This document shows, one piece after another, positions 33,409-44,514 of a stretch of 48,767 bases of DNA (positions within the stretch are counted from its first letter, which is position 1; each line of letters begins with the position of its first letter). Below the pieces are notes generated by a model. The model saw only the letters and a program-made list of their open reading frames with translations, was not told the origin of the DNA and did no database searches. The position numbers and the translations under genes are program-made. Source of the stretch: an uncultured Eubacteriales bacterium (GTDB taxonomy: Bacteria; Bacillota; Clostridia; Oscillospirales; Acutalibacteraceae). Location of the stretch: positions 24,965-73,731 of the forward strand of contig ONFG01000008.1 of assembly GCA_900317025.1 (NCBI GenBank). The letters are read 5' to 3'.

Positions 33409-33632
33409 TAGAATTTATAAGTTTTTTTATTAAAAATTTTTATTTTCTTTCACTTTTCATAAACTTATTCGATTTTGTACAAATTCGAGCTTCTATTTTT
33501 GTCACAATAATCTCATCAAGGCAAAAATTCAGCAAATTAGACAAAAGACAGGCTATCTTTTTTTGAATTGCGACATCACGAATATGAAACTTGAAAAAAT
33601 TGGTAAATAATGCGAAAGCTAAGATAACATTA

Positions 33633-33661
33633 TTGACAACAATGCCGATAAATGTTAAAAT
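33633..33661 (+). promoter_or_regulatory. SigA-type promoter of the ArsR-family gene
   Basis: TTGACA, 17-base spacer, TAAAAT. Predicted start near 33668, about 134 bases before the ATG. Confidence 0.75.
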
Positions 33662-33710
33662 CTAACCGTTGGAATACAAGATATTTTTACATTTAGTTAT
33701 AGAAATGATT

Positions 33711-33726
33711 ATAGAAATTTTTCTAT
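33711..33726 (+). promoter_or_regulatory. Palindrome, candidate ArsR-family operator
   Basis: ATAGAAA-TT-TTTCTAT is a palindrome with a 2-base centre, with an extra ATAGAAAT half-site 12 bases upstream. It lies between the promoter and the regulator gene, as expected for autoregulation by an ArsR-type repressor. No binding data. Confidence 0.4.
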
Positions 33727-33801
33727 ATATATCTGAATTTAGTATATAGATTCATCACGAACAATAGTTAAGATTTTATATGAATATTATGGGAGGTAAA
33801 T

Positions 33802-34116
33802 ATGAAACAGACATACATTGATATCTCAAAGATCATGAAAGCTCTTTCCGACCCCAAGCGTCTGCGCATCGTGGATATGCTGTCGCAAGGGGAGCTTTGC
33901 GCGCGCAATATCCAGACCGCTTTTAACATCTCACAGCCGACTCTTTCCCACGACATGAGGGTGCTGAAAGAAGCCGGCATCACGGCGGAGCGCCGCGATG
34001 CCGGCTTCTATTCTCTCGACTACCGAACGCTCCACGGACTTAAAAACTCGCTTGCGCTCATTTTCAACGAAGAAAGCAGCTACCTCTCGCCCGACGACGG
34101 CGCAAAAGCAAAATAA
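33802..34116 (+). CDS. ArsR-family winged-helix transcriptional regulator
   Basis: The 104-residue protein has the ArsR/SmtB fold: SDPKRLRIVDMLSQGELCARNIQTAFNISQPTLSHDMRVLKEAGITAERRDAGFYSLDYRTLH, with the recognition helix around SQPTLSHDMRVLKEAG and a beta wing after it. Classical arsenic sensors have ELCVC in the first DNA-binding helix; here it is ELCAR, so only one of the two cysteines is present and no clear metal site remains. The ligand is unknown. A strong GGGAGGT precedes the ATG. It is monocistronic, between its own promoter and a terminator, so its regulated genes beyond itself are not evident here. Confidence 0.9.
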   Translation: MKQTYIDISKIMKALSDPKRLRIVDMLSQGELCARNIQTAFNISQPTLSHDMRVLKEAGITAERRDAGFYSLDYRTLHGLKNSLALIFNEESSYLSPDDGAKAK

Positions 34117-34131
34117 CAGCACGATGTAAAC

Positions 34132-34162
34132 GGTATGGACGGAAAAGTCCATGCCATTTTTT
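34132..34162 (+). terminator. Terminator after the ArsR-family gene
   Basis: GGTATGGAC / GTCCATGCC (one T-G pair), 6-base loop, then A and T6. The T-tract is shared with the left edge of a family A element. Confidence 0.8.
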
Positions 34163-34258
34163 AATTGAGTTTGTATGAGACGGAATGACGCGCTTTGCGC
34201 GACATCAGCGTGCGCAGCACGCGCATTTCAAATTAGAGCATTTAATTTGAAATTAGTT
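34157..34258 (+). repeat. Family A MITE-like element, short copy 2
   Basis: About 102 bases with the same order of blocks as copy 1: TTTTTTAATTGAG, TATGAGACGGAATGACGCGC, GCGTGCgcaGCACGC and the long GCA-loop palindrome (one mismatch). The right end, GAAATTAGT, has lost the final bases. It starts in the terminator T-tract of the preceding gene. Confidence 0.85.
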
Positions 34259-34386
34259 TAGTGTACAAGCAAATGAGCTCTTCGTATTTAACGGACACAT
34301 AAATCAAACTCGCGATAAACTGTGAATAAGTGCGATTTCGTGAGAATTAGTAAGATTTCGAGATCTAATTTGTTCTAAATGCTGTT

Positions 34387-34459
34387 TTTGACCTTTTTTG
34401 ACCTTGACTTTTACTGACTTTAGTCATATAATGAAGTCACAAGATCAAAGAAAGTCAAA
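34387..34459 (+). promoter_or_regulatory. ctsR promoter with two CtsR operators
   Basis: TTGACT (34404-34409), 17-base spacer, TATAAT (34427-34432). Directly against the -35 lies TTTGACC-TTT-TTTGACC (34387-34403), which is the CtsR heptad repeat read on the other strand. Past the -10 lies GATCAAA-GAA-AGTCAAA (34443-34459), a second copy with one mismatch. Two operators flanking the promoter predict tight autorepression of ctsR-mcsA-mcsB-clpC, released on heat or protein stress. Confidence 0.9.
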
Positions 34460-34488
34460 AGCAAATAATATTTCGGAAGGTGAGTATA

Positions 34489-34947
34489 ATGCGTATAAGC
34501 GATTTGATCGCCCAATATATTATGGATATGCTCGAGGAGAACGGTCACGACGACTCCTCCGCCACGATCAAGCGAAACGAGCTTGCCGAGACCTTAGGCT
34601 GCGTACCCTCGCAGATTAACTACGTCATCACCTCGAGGTTCACCCCCGAACAGGGCTACATCGTTGAGAGCAGACGCGGCGGCGGCGGTTACATCAAGAT
34701 CACCAGAATCAGCATGGATAAGCATTCCGCCATCATGCACCTTATGGAAAGCGTTGGTGACAGCATCGACGCGGGCGCGGCAGCGTCGCTCATACAGGAG
34801 CTTCTTACAAGAGGCATGATCGACCTGCCAACAGCAAAGCTCATAATCGCCGCGACGGCAGAGCGCCCGTATCAGGCTCTTCCGGCAGAACAGCGTGACG
34901 CGCTCAGAGCGGCGATCCTCAAAAATATCCTGCTGACGATGGGCTAG
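34489..34947 (+). CDS. ctsR: Transcriptional repressor CtsR
   Basis: CtsR represses clp and other protein-quality genes by binding tandem heptads. The 152-residue protein starts MRISDLIAQYIMDMLEENG and has the DNA-binding HTH (IKRNELAETLGCVPSQINYVITSRFTPEQGYIVESRRGGGGYIKI). The glycine-rich wing tip (RRGGGGY) is the heat-sensing element known for the family, and the C-terminal dimer domain follows. I start at the ATG at 34489, which follows AAGGTGA; an in-frame GTG lies inside that site. It is first in the operon, under two CtsR boxes. Confidence 0.97.
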   Translation: MRISDLIAQYIMDMLEENGHDDSSATIKRNELAETLGCVPSQINYVITSRFTPEQGYIVESRRGGGGYIKITRISMDKHSAIMHLMESVGDSIDAGAAASLIQELLTRGMIDLPTAKLIIAATAERPYQALPAEQRDALRAAILKNILLTMG

Positions 34948-35016
34948 GGAATGAAAACTGAATGTTGAGTTTTACTTACGATCAGAATACAAGGTTATGA
35001 AAAGGAGAGATGATCT

Positions 35017-35550
35017 ATGTTATGTCAACACTGCAAAACAAGACAGGCAAATACACACATCAAGCAGGTCATAAACGGTGAGCTTACCGAGCTTGACCTT
35101 TGCCCCGAGTGTGCCGCAAAGCTAGGATACGAGAACGCGTTCAGCGATTTTCTCGACATCGGCTCGATGATGAGCGGTTTTCTCGGCGTACCGACGATCT
35201 CGACGCTTGCCCGCGAGGAGAAATGCCCCGGCTGCGGCGCGACCTTCTCGCAGATTTCCAAGAGCGGCAGAGTCGGATGCGCGAAGTGCTACGAGGCGTT
35301 TTATGACAGGCTGCTGCCCTCGATCAAGAGAATCCACGGCAACACCGTCCACACCGGAAAGAGGCTTCGCACTGCAAGGCTGCAAAGCGGCGCCGAGGCG
35401 CTGGAGAAGTCCGAGACAGAAGAAAACGAGCTTGAAGCGCTCTCTAAGAAGCTTGCCGCGGCGGTCAAGAACCAGGAGTTTGAACAGGCGGCTCAGCTTC
35501 GCGACAGGATCAACGAAATAAAGGCAAAGGGGGAAGCAAACCATGGATAA
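35017..35550 (+). CDS. mcsA: McsA, zinc-finger activator of the McsB kinase
   Basis: The 177-residue protein has four CxxC pairs (C3/C6, C29/C32, C70/C73, C88/C91), which form two zinc modules, and a C-terminal UVR motif (residues ~140-172, LAAAVKNQEFEQAAQLRDRINEIK). In B. subtilis McsA binds and activates McsB and helps to modulate CtsR and ClpC. It follows ctsR after 69 bases and overlaps mcsB by 8 bases. Confidence 0.95.
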   Translation: MLCQHCKTRQANTHIKQVINGELTELDLCPECAAKLGYENAFSDFLDIGSMMSGFLGVPTISTLAREEKCPGCGATFSQISKSGRVGCAKCYEAFYDRLLPSIKRIHGNTVHTGKRLRTARLQSGAEALEKSETEENELEALSKKLAAAVKNQEFEQAAQLRDRINEIKAKGEANHG

Positions 35551-36568
35551 GAAGTGGTATGAGAAAAACGGAAGCGACGGCGAGGTTGTTATCAGCACGC
35601 GAGTCCGCCTTGCGAGAAACCTCGAAGAGTTCCCATTCCCCGCCCGCTGCGGCGCGCAGCTCAGACATCAGGTAGCTGAAAAGGTAAAGGACGCCGTTCT
35701 TAATTCAAATTCAGTGATTTCGTCAAGATTTTCAAGCATAGATGTGGATAATATAAGTACGGGGGAAAAGGTCTCCCTCGTTGAGCGCCACCTTGTAAGC
35801 CCGGAGTTCATCGGCGAGAAGGGCGAAAAAGCACTTCTCCTGCTCGACGACGAAAGCGTATCGATCATGGTAAACGAGGAGGACCACATCAGGCTACAGG
35901 TAATGTGCGAGGGCTTCGACCTTGACCATGCCTACGAGCAGGCGAGCCGCATCGACACGCTGCTCGACGAGCGGCTGAAATTCGCGTTCTCCGACACGCT
36001 CGGCTACCTCACGCAATGCCCGACGAACCTCGGCACAGGCATGAGAGCCTCGGTGATGCTCCACCTCCCCGCGCTGCAGTCGGCTAAGGCGATGCGCAAG
36101 ATCGCCGAGAACCTCTCGAAGCTCGGCATCACGATCAGAGGCGCATACGGCGAGGGCAGCGAACCGAAAGCGGGTCTTTACCAGCTTTCAAACCAGATAA
36201 CACTGGGCATAAGCGAGAAAACGGCGATTGAGAACCTGCGCAACATCACAAAGCAGCTAATCGCTCAGGAGCTTCAGACAAGAGCTGCGATGGCAAAGCA
36301 GATCGACGTTCAGGACAAGATCTACCGTTCCGAGGGAATTCTCAGAAGTGCGCGTCTCATCGACGGCAGCGAAGCACTGATGCATCTTTCGAGAGTTCGC
36401 TTCGGCGTAACGTCGGGGCTTATCAAGGACATCTCCCTTGAGACGATAAACCGCCTCATCGTCGAAATCCAGCCCGCGACGCTCATGCTCTCAACAGGCA
36501 AGGAGCTTGCCCCGAACGAGCGTGACGCCGTAAGAGCGACTCTCATCAGAAACAACCTCACAAGATAA
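35543..36568 (+). CDS. mcsB: Protein arginine kinase McsB
   Basis: McsB is related to phosphagen kinases and phosphorylates arginine residues, marking proteins for ClpCP. The 341-residue product has STRVRLARNLEEFPFP and the nucleotide-binding arginines of the family, the active-site region VNEEDHIRLQVMCEGFDLDHAYEQA (EEDHxR-x-Q), and CPTNLGTGMRASVMLHLP, the loop that closes on the substrate. It overlaps mcsA by 8 bases. A family B repeat separates it from clpC. Confidence 0.97.
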   Translation: MDKKWYEKNGSDGEVVISTRVRLARNLEEFPFPARCGAQLRHQVAEKVKDAVLNSNSVISSRFSSIDVDNISTGEKVSLVERHLVSPEFIGEKGEKALLLLDDESVSIMVNEEDHIRLQVMCEGFDLDHAYEQASRIDTLLDERLKFAFSDTLGYLTQCPTNLGTGMRASVMLHLPALQSAKAMRKIAENLSKLGITIRGAYGEGSEPKAGLYQLSNQITLGISEKTAIENLRNITKQLIAQELQTRAAMAKQIDVQDKIYRSEGILRSARLIDGSEALMHLSRVRFGVTSGLIKDISLETINRLIVEIQPATLMLSTGKELAPNERDAVRATLIRNNLTR

Positions 36569-36590
36569 CGGGGGTGGTATATCGCGTTAA

Positions 36591-36656
36591 GGGCGCTGCC
36601 CTTAAAAACCTGCGAGGGCGCCTCCCCAGACCCGCAAGCCTTTTGAAAAAGGCTTG
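36591..36656 (+). repeat. GC-rich dispersed repeat, family B copy 2, between mcsB and clpC
   Basis: GGGCGCTGCCCTT, GCGAGGGCGCC, CAGACCCGCAAGCC and the hairpin AAGCC-TTTTGAAA-AAGGCTT, then GATCGAAAATTTTT. The blocks recur at 19545-19585 and 40631-40660. The last hairpin and T-run could act as a partial terminator inside the operon. Confidence 0.7.
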
Positions 36657-36766
36657 ATCGAAAATTTTTAGTAATAATCTGATGTTACAGCGATCAAAAC
36701 AAATAATGTCCTTTAGAATAGGATTCCGACTAAGAAAGAAGAGAAAAGGAGAAAGGAAGGTAGTAT

Positions 36767-39247
36767 ATGTATAAGTTTCAGGGATTTTCGGAAAAAGCAA
36801 ACAAGGCTCTCAACCTCGGTATCGAGGCCGCCGAGAGCATGAGCCACACTTGGTTCGGCTCGGAGCACATTCTCATAGGGCTTCTCGCGGAAGGCACGAG
36901 CGCCGCTGCACAGCTTCTTGAAGAAAGCGGCGTTACGTATGAACGCGTGCTCGAAAGCGTAAAGGAAAAGCTCGGCAGCGGCAACAGCACGATCAAGATA
37001 AAGCCGCAGGACTTCACCCCGCGTGCAAAGCGCACTATGCAGGTCGCAAACGCAGAACGTGCCGCGATGAACAACGGTTATATCGGAACGGAGCACCTCC
37101 TTCTCGCGCTGCTTGAAGACGACGACAGCTACGCCTGCGTTATCATGGGAGAGCTTGGAGCCGACCCGGAAGAGCTGCGCCGCTCCATTCTCTCGGAGGC
37201 AGGCAGCGAAGGCAGCTTCGCGAACGAGGGCGAATCTGCCGCCATAAAGCGCGGCGGCAAAAAAGGCTCCACAAAAACGCTCGAACAGTTTGGCAGAGAC
37301 CTTACCGCCCTTGCGCAGCAAGGCAAGATCGACCCCGTTATCGGGCGTGAAAAGGAGATCGAGCGCGTTATCCAAATACTCTCCAGAAGGACGAAAAATA
37401 ACCCGTGCCTTATCGGCGAACCGGGCGTAGGCAAAACGGCAGTTGCCGAGGGTCTTGCGCTGAAGATAGCCGAGGACGAGGTGCCGGAGCTTCTTAAAGG
37501 CAAGCGGATATTCTCGCTCGACCTCACCGGCATGATCGCCGGCACGAAGTACAGAGGCGACTTTGAAGAGCGTATCAAGAACGCCATCGAAGAGGTCAAA
37601 AACGCAGACAACATAATCCTGTTCATCGACGAGCTTCACACGATCGTCGGCGCGGGCGCGACGGAGGGCAGTGCAGACGCAGCAAATATCCTCAAGCCGA
37701 GCCTTGCGAGAGGCGATTTCCAGGTCATTGGCGCTACAACGCTTAACGAGTACAGAAAGTACATCGAGAAGGACGCAGCGTTGGAGCGACGTTTCCAGCC
37801 CGTAAACGTCGGCGAGCCGACAGAGGAGGAAAGCGTCGAGATTCTCAAGGGGCTTCGCGACAAGTACGAGGCGCACCATAAGGTAAAGATCACCGACGAG
37901 GCGATCAACGCGGCGGTAACGCTCTCGTCGCGCTACATCAACGACAGGTATCTCCCCGACAAGGCGATTGACCTCGTAGACGAGGCGGCGTCGCGCGTTC
38001 GTCTCAACACATACACCGCGCCCGACTCCGTAAAGGAGCTTGAAAACGCGATCAAAGAGCAGGAAAACGAGCTTGAAAGCGCCGTAAACGCGCAGGAGTT
38101 CGAGCGCTGCGCCAAGATCAGGGATACGATCAAGAAGCTCAAGGAGGAGAAGGAGAATGCCAAGAACGACTGGAAGGAGAAGAGCCGCCAGATAAACGGC
38201 GAGGTAACAGCCGAGGACATCGCAAAGATCGTCTCGATGTGGACGGGCGTCCCCGTCGTTCAGCTTACCGAGGAGGAAAGCGCACGCCTGCTTCGCCTTG
38301 AAGACGAACTTCACAAGCGCGTTATCGGTCAGAGCGAGGCTGTTTCGGCAGTGTCGAGGGCGATAAGACGAGGCAGAGTCGGGCTTAAAGACCCTAAGCG
38401 CCCGATCGGCTCGTTCATCTTCTTAGGTCCTACCGGCGTCGGCAAAACGGAGCTTACAAAGGCTCTCGCACAGACAATGTTCGGCAGCGAAGACGCAATG
38501 ATACGCCTTGATATGTCTGAATACATGGAGAAGCACACGGTGGCAAAGCTCATCGGTTCGCCTCCGGGCTATGTCGGCTACGACGAGGGAGGTCAGCTCA
38601 CCGAAAAGGTGCGCAGAAAACCGTACTCCGTTATCCTCTTCGACGAGATTGAAAAGGCGCACCCCGACGTTTTCAATATGCTCCTGCAGATTCTCGATGA
38701 CGGCCGCCTGACCGATTCTCAGGGCAGAACGGTCGACTTTAAAAACACCATCATCGTTATGACGTCGAACGTCGGCGCGTCGCTCATCACAGGCCAATCA
38801 AACAAGCGCCTCGGCTTCGCAAACGAGAACGACGCCTCCGCCGAAAACGAGAACATCAGAGAGACCGTTCTTTCCGAGCTTAAAAAGCTTTTCAAGCCGG
38901 AGTTTTTGAACCGCGTCGACGACATTGTCGTATTCAGCAAGCTTACCCATGACGAGATAAAGCAGATCGCTTCAAATATGCTTGAAACGCTCTCCGATCG
39001 CCTTAAAGCGATGGAGGTAAACGTAAGCTTTACGGAAGCCGCAAAGGACCGCCTCGCGGACGAGGGCTTTGACGACACCTACGGCGCAAGACCGCTTCGC
39101 CGCACGATACAGACAAAGATCGAAGACGTCATCAGCGAAAAGCTGCTCGACGGCTCGCTCAAAAAGGGCGACCATGTCATCTGCGACTGCAAAGACGGCG
39201 AGTTCGTTTATATCCACGACAAGACCGAAGCGGAGCAAAGCGAATAA
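36767..39247 (+). CDS. clpC: ATP-dependent Clp protease ATPase subunit ClpC
   Basis: ClpC is the Hsp100 unfoldase that feeds ClpP and, with McsB, removes arginine-phosphorylated proteins. The 826-residue protein has the double Clp N-domain (residues ~1-150), AAA1 with [15 protein letters not shown], a middle domain with a UVR-like motif ([28 protein letters not shown]), AAA2 with [20 protein letters not shown], and the ClpP-docking loop containing LGF (NKRLGFANE). AGGAAGG lies just before the ATG. The 198-base gap after mcsB contains repeat family B. No separate promoter is obvious, so it depends on the ctsR promoter or one not seen. Confidence 0.97.
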   Translation: MYKFQGFSEKANKALNLGIEAAESMSHTWFGSEHILIGLLAEGTSAAAQLLEESGVTYERVLESVKEKLGSGNSTIKIKPQDFTPRAKRTMQVANAERAAMNNGYIGTEHLLLALLEDDDSYACVIMGELGADPEELRRSILSEAGSEGSFANEGESAAIKRGGKKGSTKTLEQFGRDLTALAQQGKIDPVIGREKEIERVIQILSRRTKNNPCLIGEPGVGKTAVAEGLALKIAEDEVPELLKGKRIFSLDLTGMIAGTKYRGDFEERIKNAIEEVKNADNIILFIDELHTIVGAGATEGSADAANILKPSLARGDFQVIGATTLNEYRKYIEKDAALERRFQPVNVGEPTEEESVEILKGLRDKYEAHHKVKITDEAINAAVTLSSRYINDRYLPDKAIDLVDEAASRVRLNTYTAPDSVKELENAIKEQENELESAVNAQEFERCAKIRDTIKKLKEEKENAKNDWKEKSRQINGEVTAEDIAKIVSMWTGVPVVQLTEEESARLLRLEDELHKRVIGQSEAVSAVSRAIRRGRVGLKDPKRPIGSFIFLGPTGVGKTELTKALAQTMFGSEDAMIRLDMSEYMEKHTVAKLIGSPPGYVGYDEGGQLTEKVRRKPYSVILFDEIEKAHPDVFNMLLQILDDGRLTDSQGRTVDFKNTIIVMTSNVGASLITGQSNKRLGFANENDASAENENIRETVLSELKKLFKPEFLNRVDDIVVFSKLTHDEIKQIASNMLETLSDRLKAMEVNVSFTEAAKDRLADEGFDDTYGARPLRRTIQTKIEDVISEKLLDGSLKKGDHVICDCKDGEFVYIHDKTEAEQSE

Positions 39248-39261
39248 TACGCATAAAGATA

Positions 39262-39292
39262 CCCCCGACGATCAGCAAATGACCGTCGGGGG
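39262..39292 (+). terminator. Hairpin after clpC
   Basis: Perfect CCCCCGACG / CGTCGGGGG stem with a 13-base loop, followed by AAAACTATTTTT, 15 bases past the stop. Confidence 0.6.
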
Positions 39293-39343
39293 AAAACTAT
39301 TTTTACTAAAAAATCATTGTCCACAAACTCAAGATAATACGTT

Positions 39344-39492
39344 ATACTAAACTCGATTAAAAAGCTTTAAAAGCTTTTTATAGCGCCGCAGGCGCGTTTG
39401 AGTTCGTATGAGACGGGATGACGCGCTTTGCGCGGCATCAGCGTGCGCAGCACGCACTTTTCAAATTAAAGCATTTAATTTGAAATTAGTAT
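39344..39492 (+). repeat. Family A MITE-like element, full copy 3 (149 bases)
   Basis: Ends ATACTAA ... TTAGTAT are inverted repeats. Between them are, in order: an A/T hairpin built on AAAGCTTT (39359-39379), GCGCCgcaGGCGC (39383-39395), CGCGCtttGCGCG (39422-39434), GCGTGCgcaGCACGC (39441-39455) and a perfect 12-base stem with a GCA loop (39459-39485). It is nearly identical to the inverted copy at 40670-40818 and of the same length. It lies downstream of clpC. No ORF. Confidence 0.9.
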
Positions 39493-39512
39493 TAGTCTTT
39501 AGTTTTCGGTTC

Positions 39513-40439
39513 TTACCCCTTATACTCCGTGACTTCGATCGTCTCGATCGTCACAGGCTCTACAGGCTTGTCGTTCGCGTCTGTCTCAACTGCTGCGATC
39601 TTGTCAACAACGTCCATGCCGTCATAAACCTGCGCGAATACGGTGTGACCTCTGTCAAGCGCGTTGAATGCGCCGTCAAGCGACGGGTTGCCGCCCTGCT
39701 CTTCATAAAGCTTCCTGATGTCGTCTGAGACAAGGTCGGTGTTGTAGAACGCCGTGTAAGACATACTGTACATAGTGAGGAAAGACTCAAGCTGACCTGC
39801 GTCCTGGTAGGAGCAGAGAGCTTCGTAAAGACCCTTCCAATTCTCTTCGAGCGCGCTGAAGCTGGCAGTCTTCGACTGGTTGATGAAGAACTGGCTGCCG
39901 TTCGTGTCGGGGCCGCTGTTTGCCATTGCGACCGAACCTCTGATGTTGAAGAGCTTGTTTGAGAACTCGTCTTCAAAGTTGCCGCCGCCAACGCTCTCGC
40001 CGCCGGTACCGTCACCCTTGGGATCGCCGCCTTGGATCATGAAGTCATTGATAACTCTGTGGAACGTAAGTCCGTCGTAGTAGCCGTCTTTAGCGTGCGT
40101 AAGGAAGTTCTCGACCGTCTTCGGAGCGGCGTCCGGGAAGAACCGCATCGAGATGTCGCCCATCGACGTATGCATGATGGCGATCTCCTCGCCCTCTGCG
40201 GGCATATCGAGCTGGTAGCCGACCTTGTGCTCGGTGTCGTCGTAGTAATCCGCCGTAAGACCGAGGTCTTTAAGGTCGTATTTTGTAGGCTCGGATGAAG
40301 CTGCCGCCGACGAAGCCGCGGAAGAAGCCGCCGACGAAGCGGAAGAAGCGTCGCCCGACTCGCTGCCGTTACAGCCGGAAAACGCGGAGCAGATCAGTAT
40401 TGCTGCTGCAAGAACGGCCGCCGAATACTTTTTAAACAT
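39513..40439 (-). CDS. Cyclophilin-type peptidyl-prolyl isomerase lipoprotein
   Basis: The 308-residue protein has a lipoprotein signal (lipobox FSGC), a Ser/Ala repeat linker (residues ~28-50) and a cyclophilin domain: [59 protein letters not shown], then [17 protein letters not shown], and [20 protein letters not shown]. The catalytic Arg is in FHRV. An insertion of ~75 residues between FFINQ and the last part of the barrel is larger than in small cyclophilins. It would help fold exported proteins at the outer face of the membrane. I start at ATG 40439 after GGAG; the longer frame begins in the leader. The gene is bracketed by two inverted family A elements. Confidence 0.93.
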   Translation of the reverse strand: MFKKYSAAVLAAAILICSAFSGCNGSESGDASSASSAASSAASSAAASSEPTKYDLKDLGLTADYYDDTEHKVGYQLDMPAEGEEIAIMHTSMGDISMRFFPDAAPKTVENFLTHAKDGYYDGLTFHRVINDFMIQGGDPKGDGTGGESVGGGNFEDEFSNKLFNIRGSVAMANSGPDTNGSQFFINQSKTASFSALEENWKGLYEALCSYQDAGQLESFLTMYSMSYTAFYNTDLVSDDIRKLYEEQGGNPSLDGAFNALDRGHTVFAQVYDGMDVVDKIAAVETDANDKPVEPVTIETIEVTEYKG

Positions 40440-40529
40440 ATTTCTTCTCTCCTTTGTTAATGCCGACCGCCGCAAAAGGGATCCTGTATTCCGGCGCTCG
40501 GTGTTTTGCTGTTAAAAGTCACCTTCCCT

Positions 40530-40558
40530 ATTCTAACCGATTTCCGACAAATTTGCAA
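40530..40558 (-). promoter_or_regulatory. Promoter of the cyclophilin gene
   Basis: Minus strand TTGCAA (40558-40553), 17-base spacer, TAGAAT (40535-40530), about 90 bases before the ATG. Confidence 0.6.
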
Positions 40559-40630
40559 CCGTAATATTGCACGGAATTTAAATTTTACCGTTACGATAAA
40601 ATTTATTAATATATTTATATCCCTACACAA

Positions 40631-40660
40631 AAAGTTTGCGGGTCGGGGGCGGCGCCCTCG
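40631..40660 (-). repeat. GC-rich dispersed repeat, family B copy 3 (partial)
   Basis: On the minus strand CGAGGGCGCCGCCC, then CGACCCGCAAACTTT, matching the core of copies 1 and 2. It lies 9 bases from family A copy 4. Confidence 0.6.
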
Positions 40661-40669
40661 TATGTTTTA

Positions 40670-40818
40670 ATACTAATTTCAAATTAAATGCTTTAATTTG
40701 AAATGCGCGTGCTGCGCACGCTGATGCCGCGCAAAGCGCGTCATCCCGTCTCATATAAATTCAAACGCGCCTGCGGCGCTATAAAAAGCTTTTAAAGCTT
40801 TTTAATTGAATTTAGTAT
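40670..40818 (-). repeat. Family A MITE-like element, full copy 4 (149 bases, inverted)
   Basis: Reverse complement of the copy at 39344-39492 with only scattered differences: the same ATACTAA/TTAGTAT ends, the same five stems and the same GCA loops. It lies between the rpoC 3' end and the cyclophilin promoter, so the two full copies face each other across the cyclophilin gene. Confidence 0.9.
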
Positions 40819-40859
40819 AAGGGCAAATCCCTTAACTATATATTGCTTCACAAGCAGAT

Positions 40860-40889
40860 AGCCCCGTTCCGAATCTTCGGAACGGGGCT
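40860..40889 (-). terminator. Strong hairpin after rpoC
   Basis: A near loop-less inverted repeat: GCCCCGTTCCGAA and its complement with a 2-base centre, 21 bases past the rpoC stop. There is no U-tract on the minus strand, so it may act as a weak terminator or a 3' stabilising end. Confidence 0.6.
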
Positions 40890-40909
40890 GAATGGTTTGT
40901 TTATCTGAA

Positions 40910-44494
<3,585 letters not shown>

Positions 44495-44514
44495 AGTTCT
44501 TTATCCTCCCTTTA

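Noticed and set aside
33802-34116. ArsR-family regulator as an arsenic-resistance locus
   Set aside because: No arsB, arsC or other metal gene is nearby, and the ELCVC metal motif is reduced to ELCAR.
20925-40818. Family A repeats as a CRISPR array
   Set aside because: Copies are kilobases apart, in both orientations and between ordinary genes, with no spacers or cas genes.
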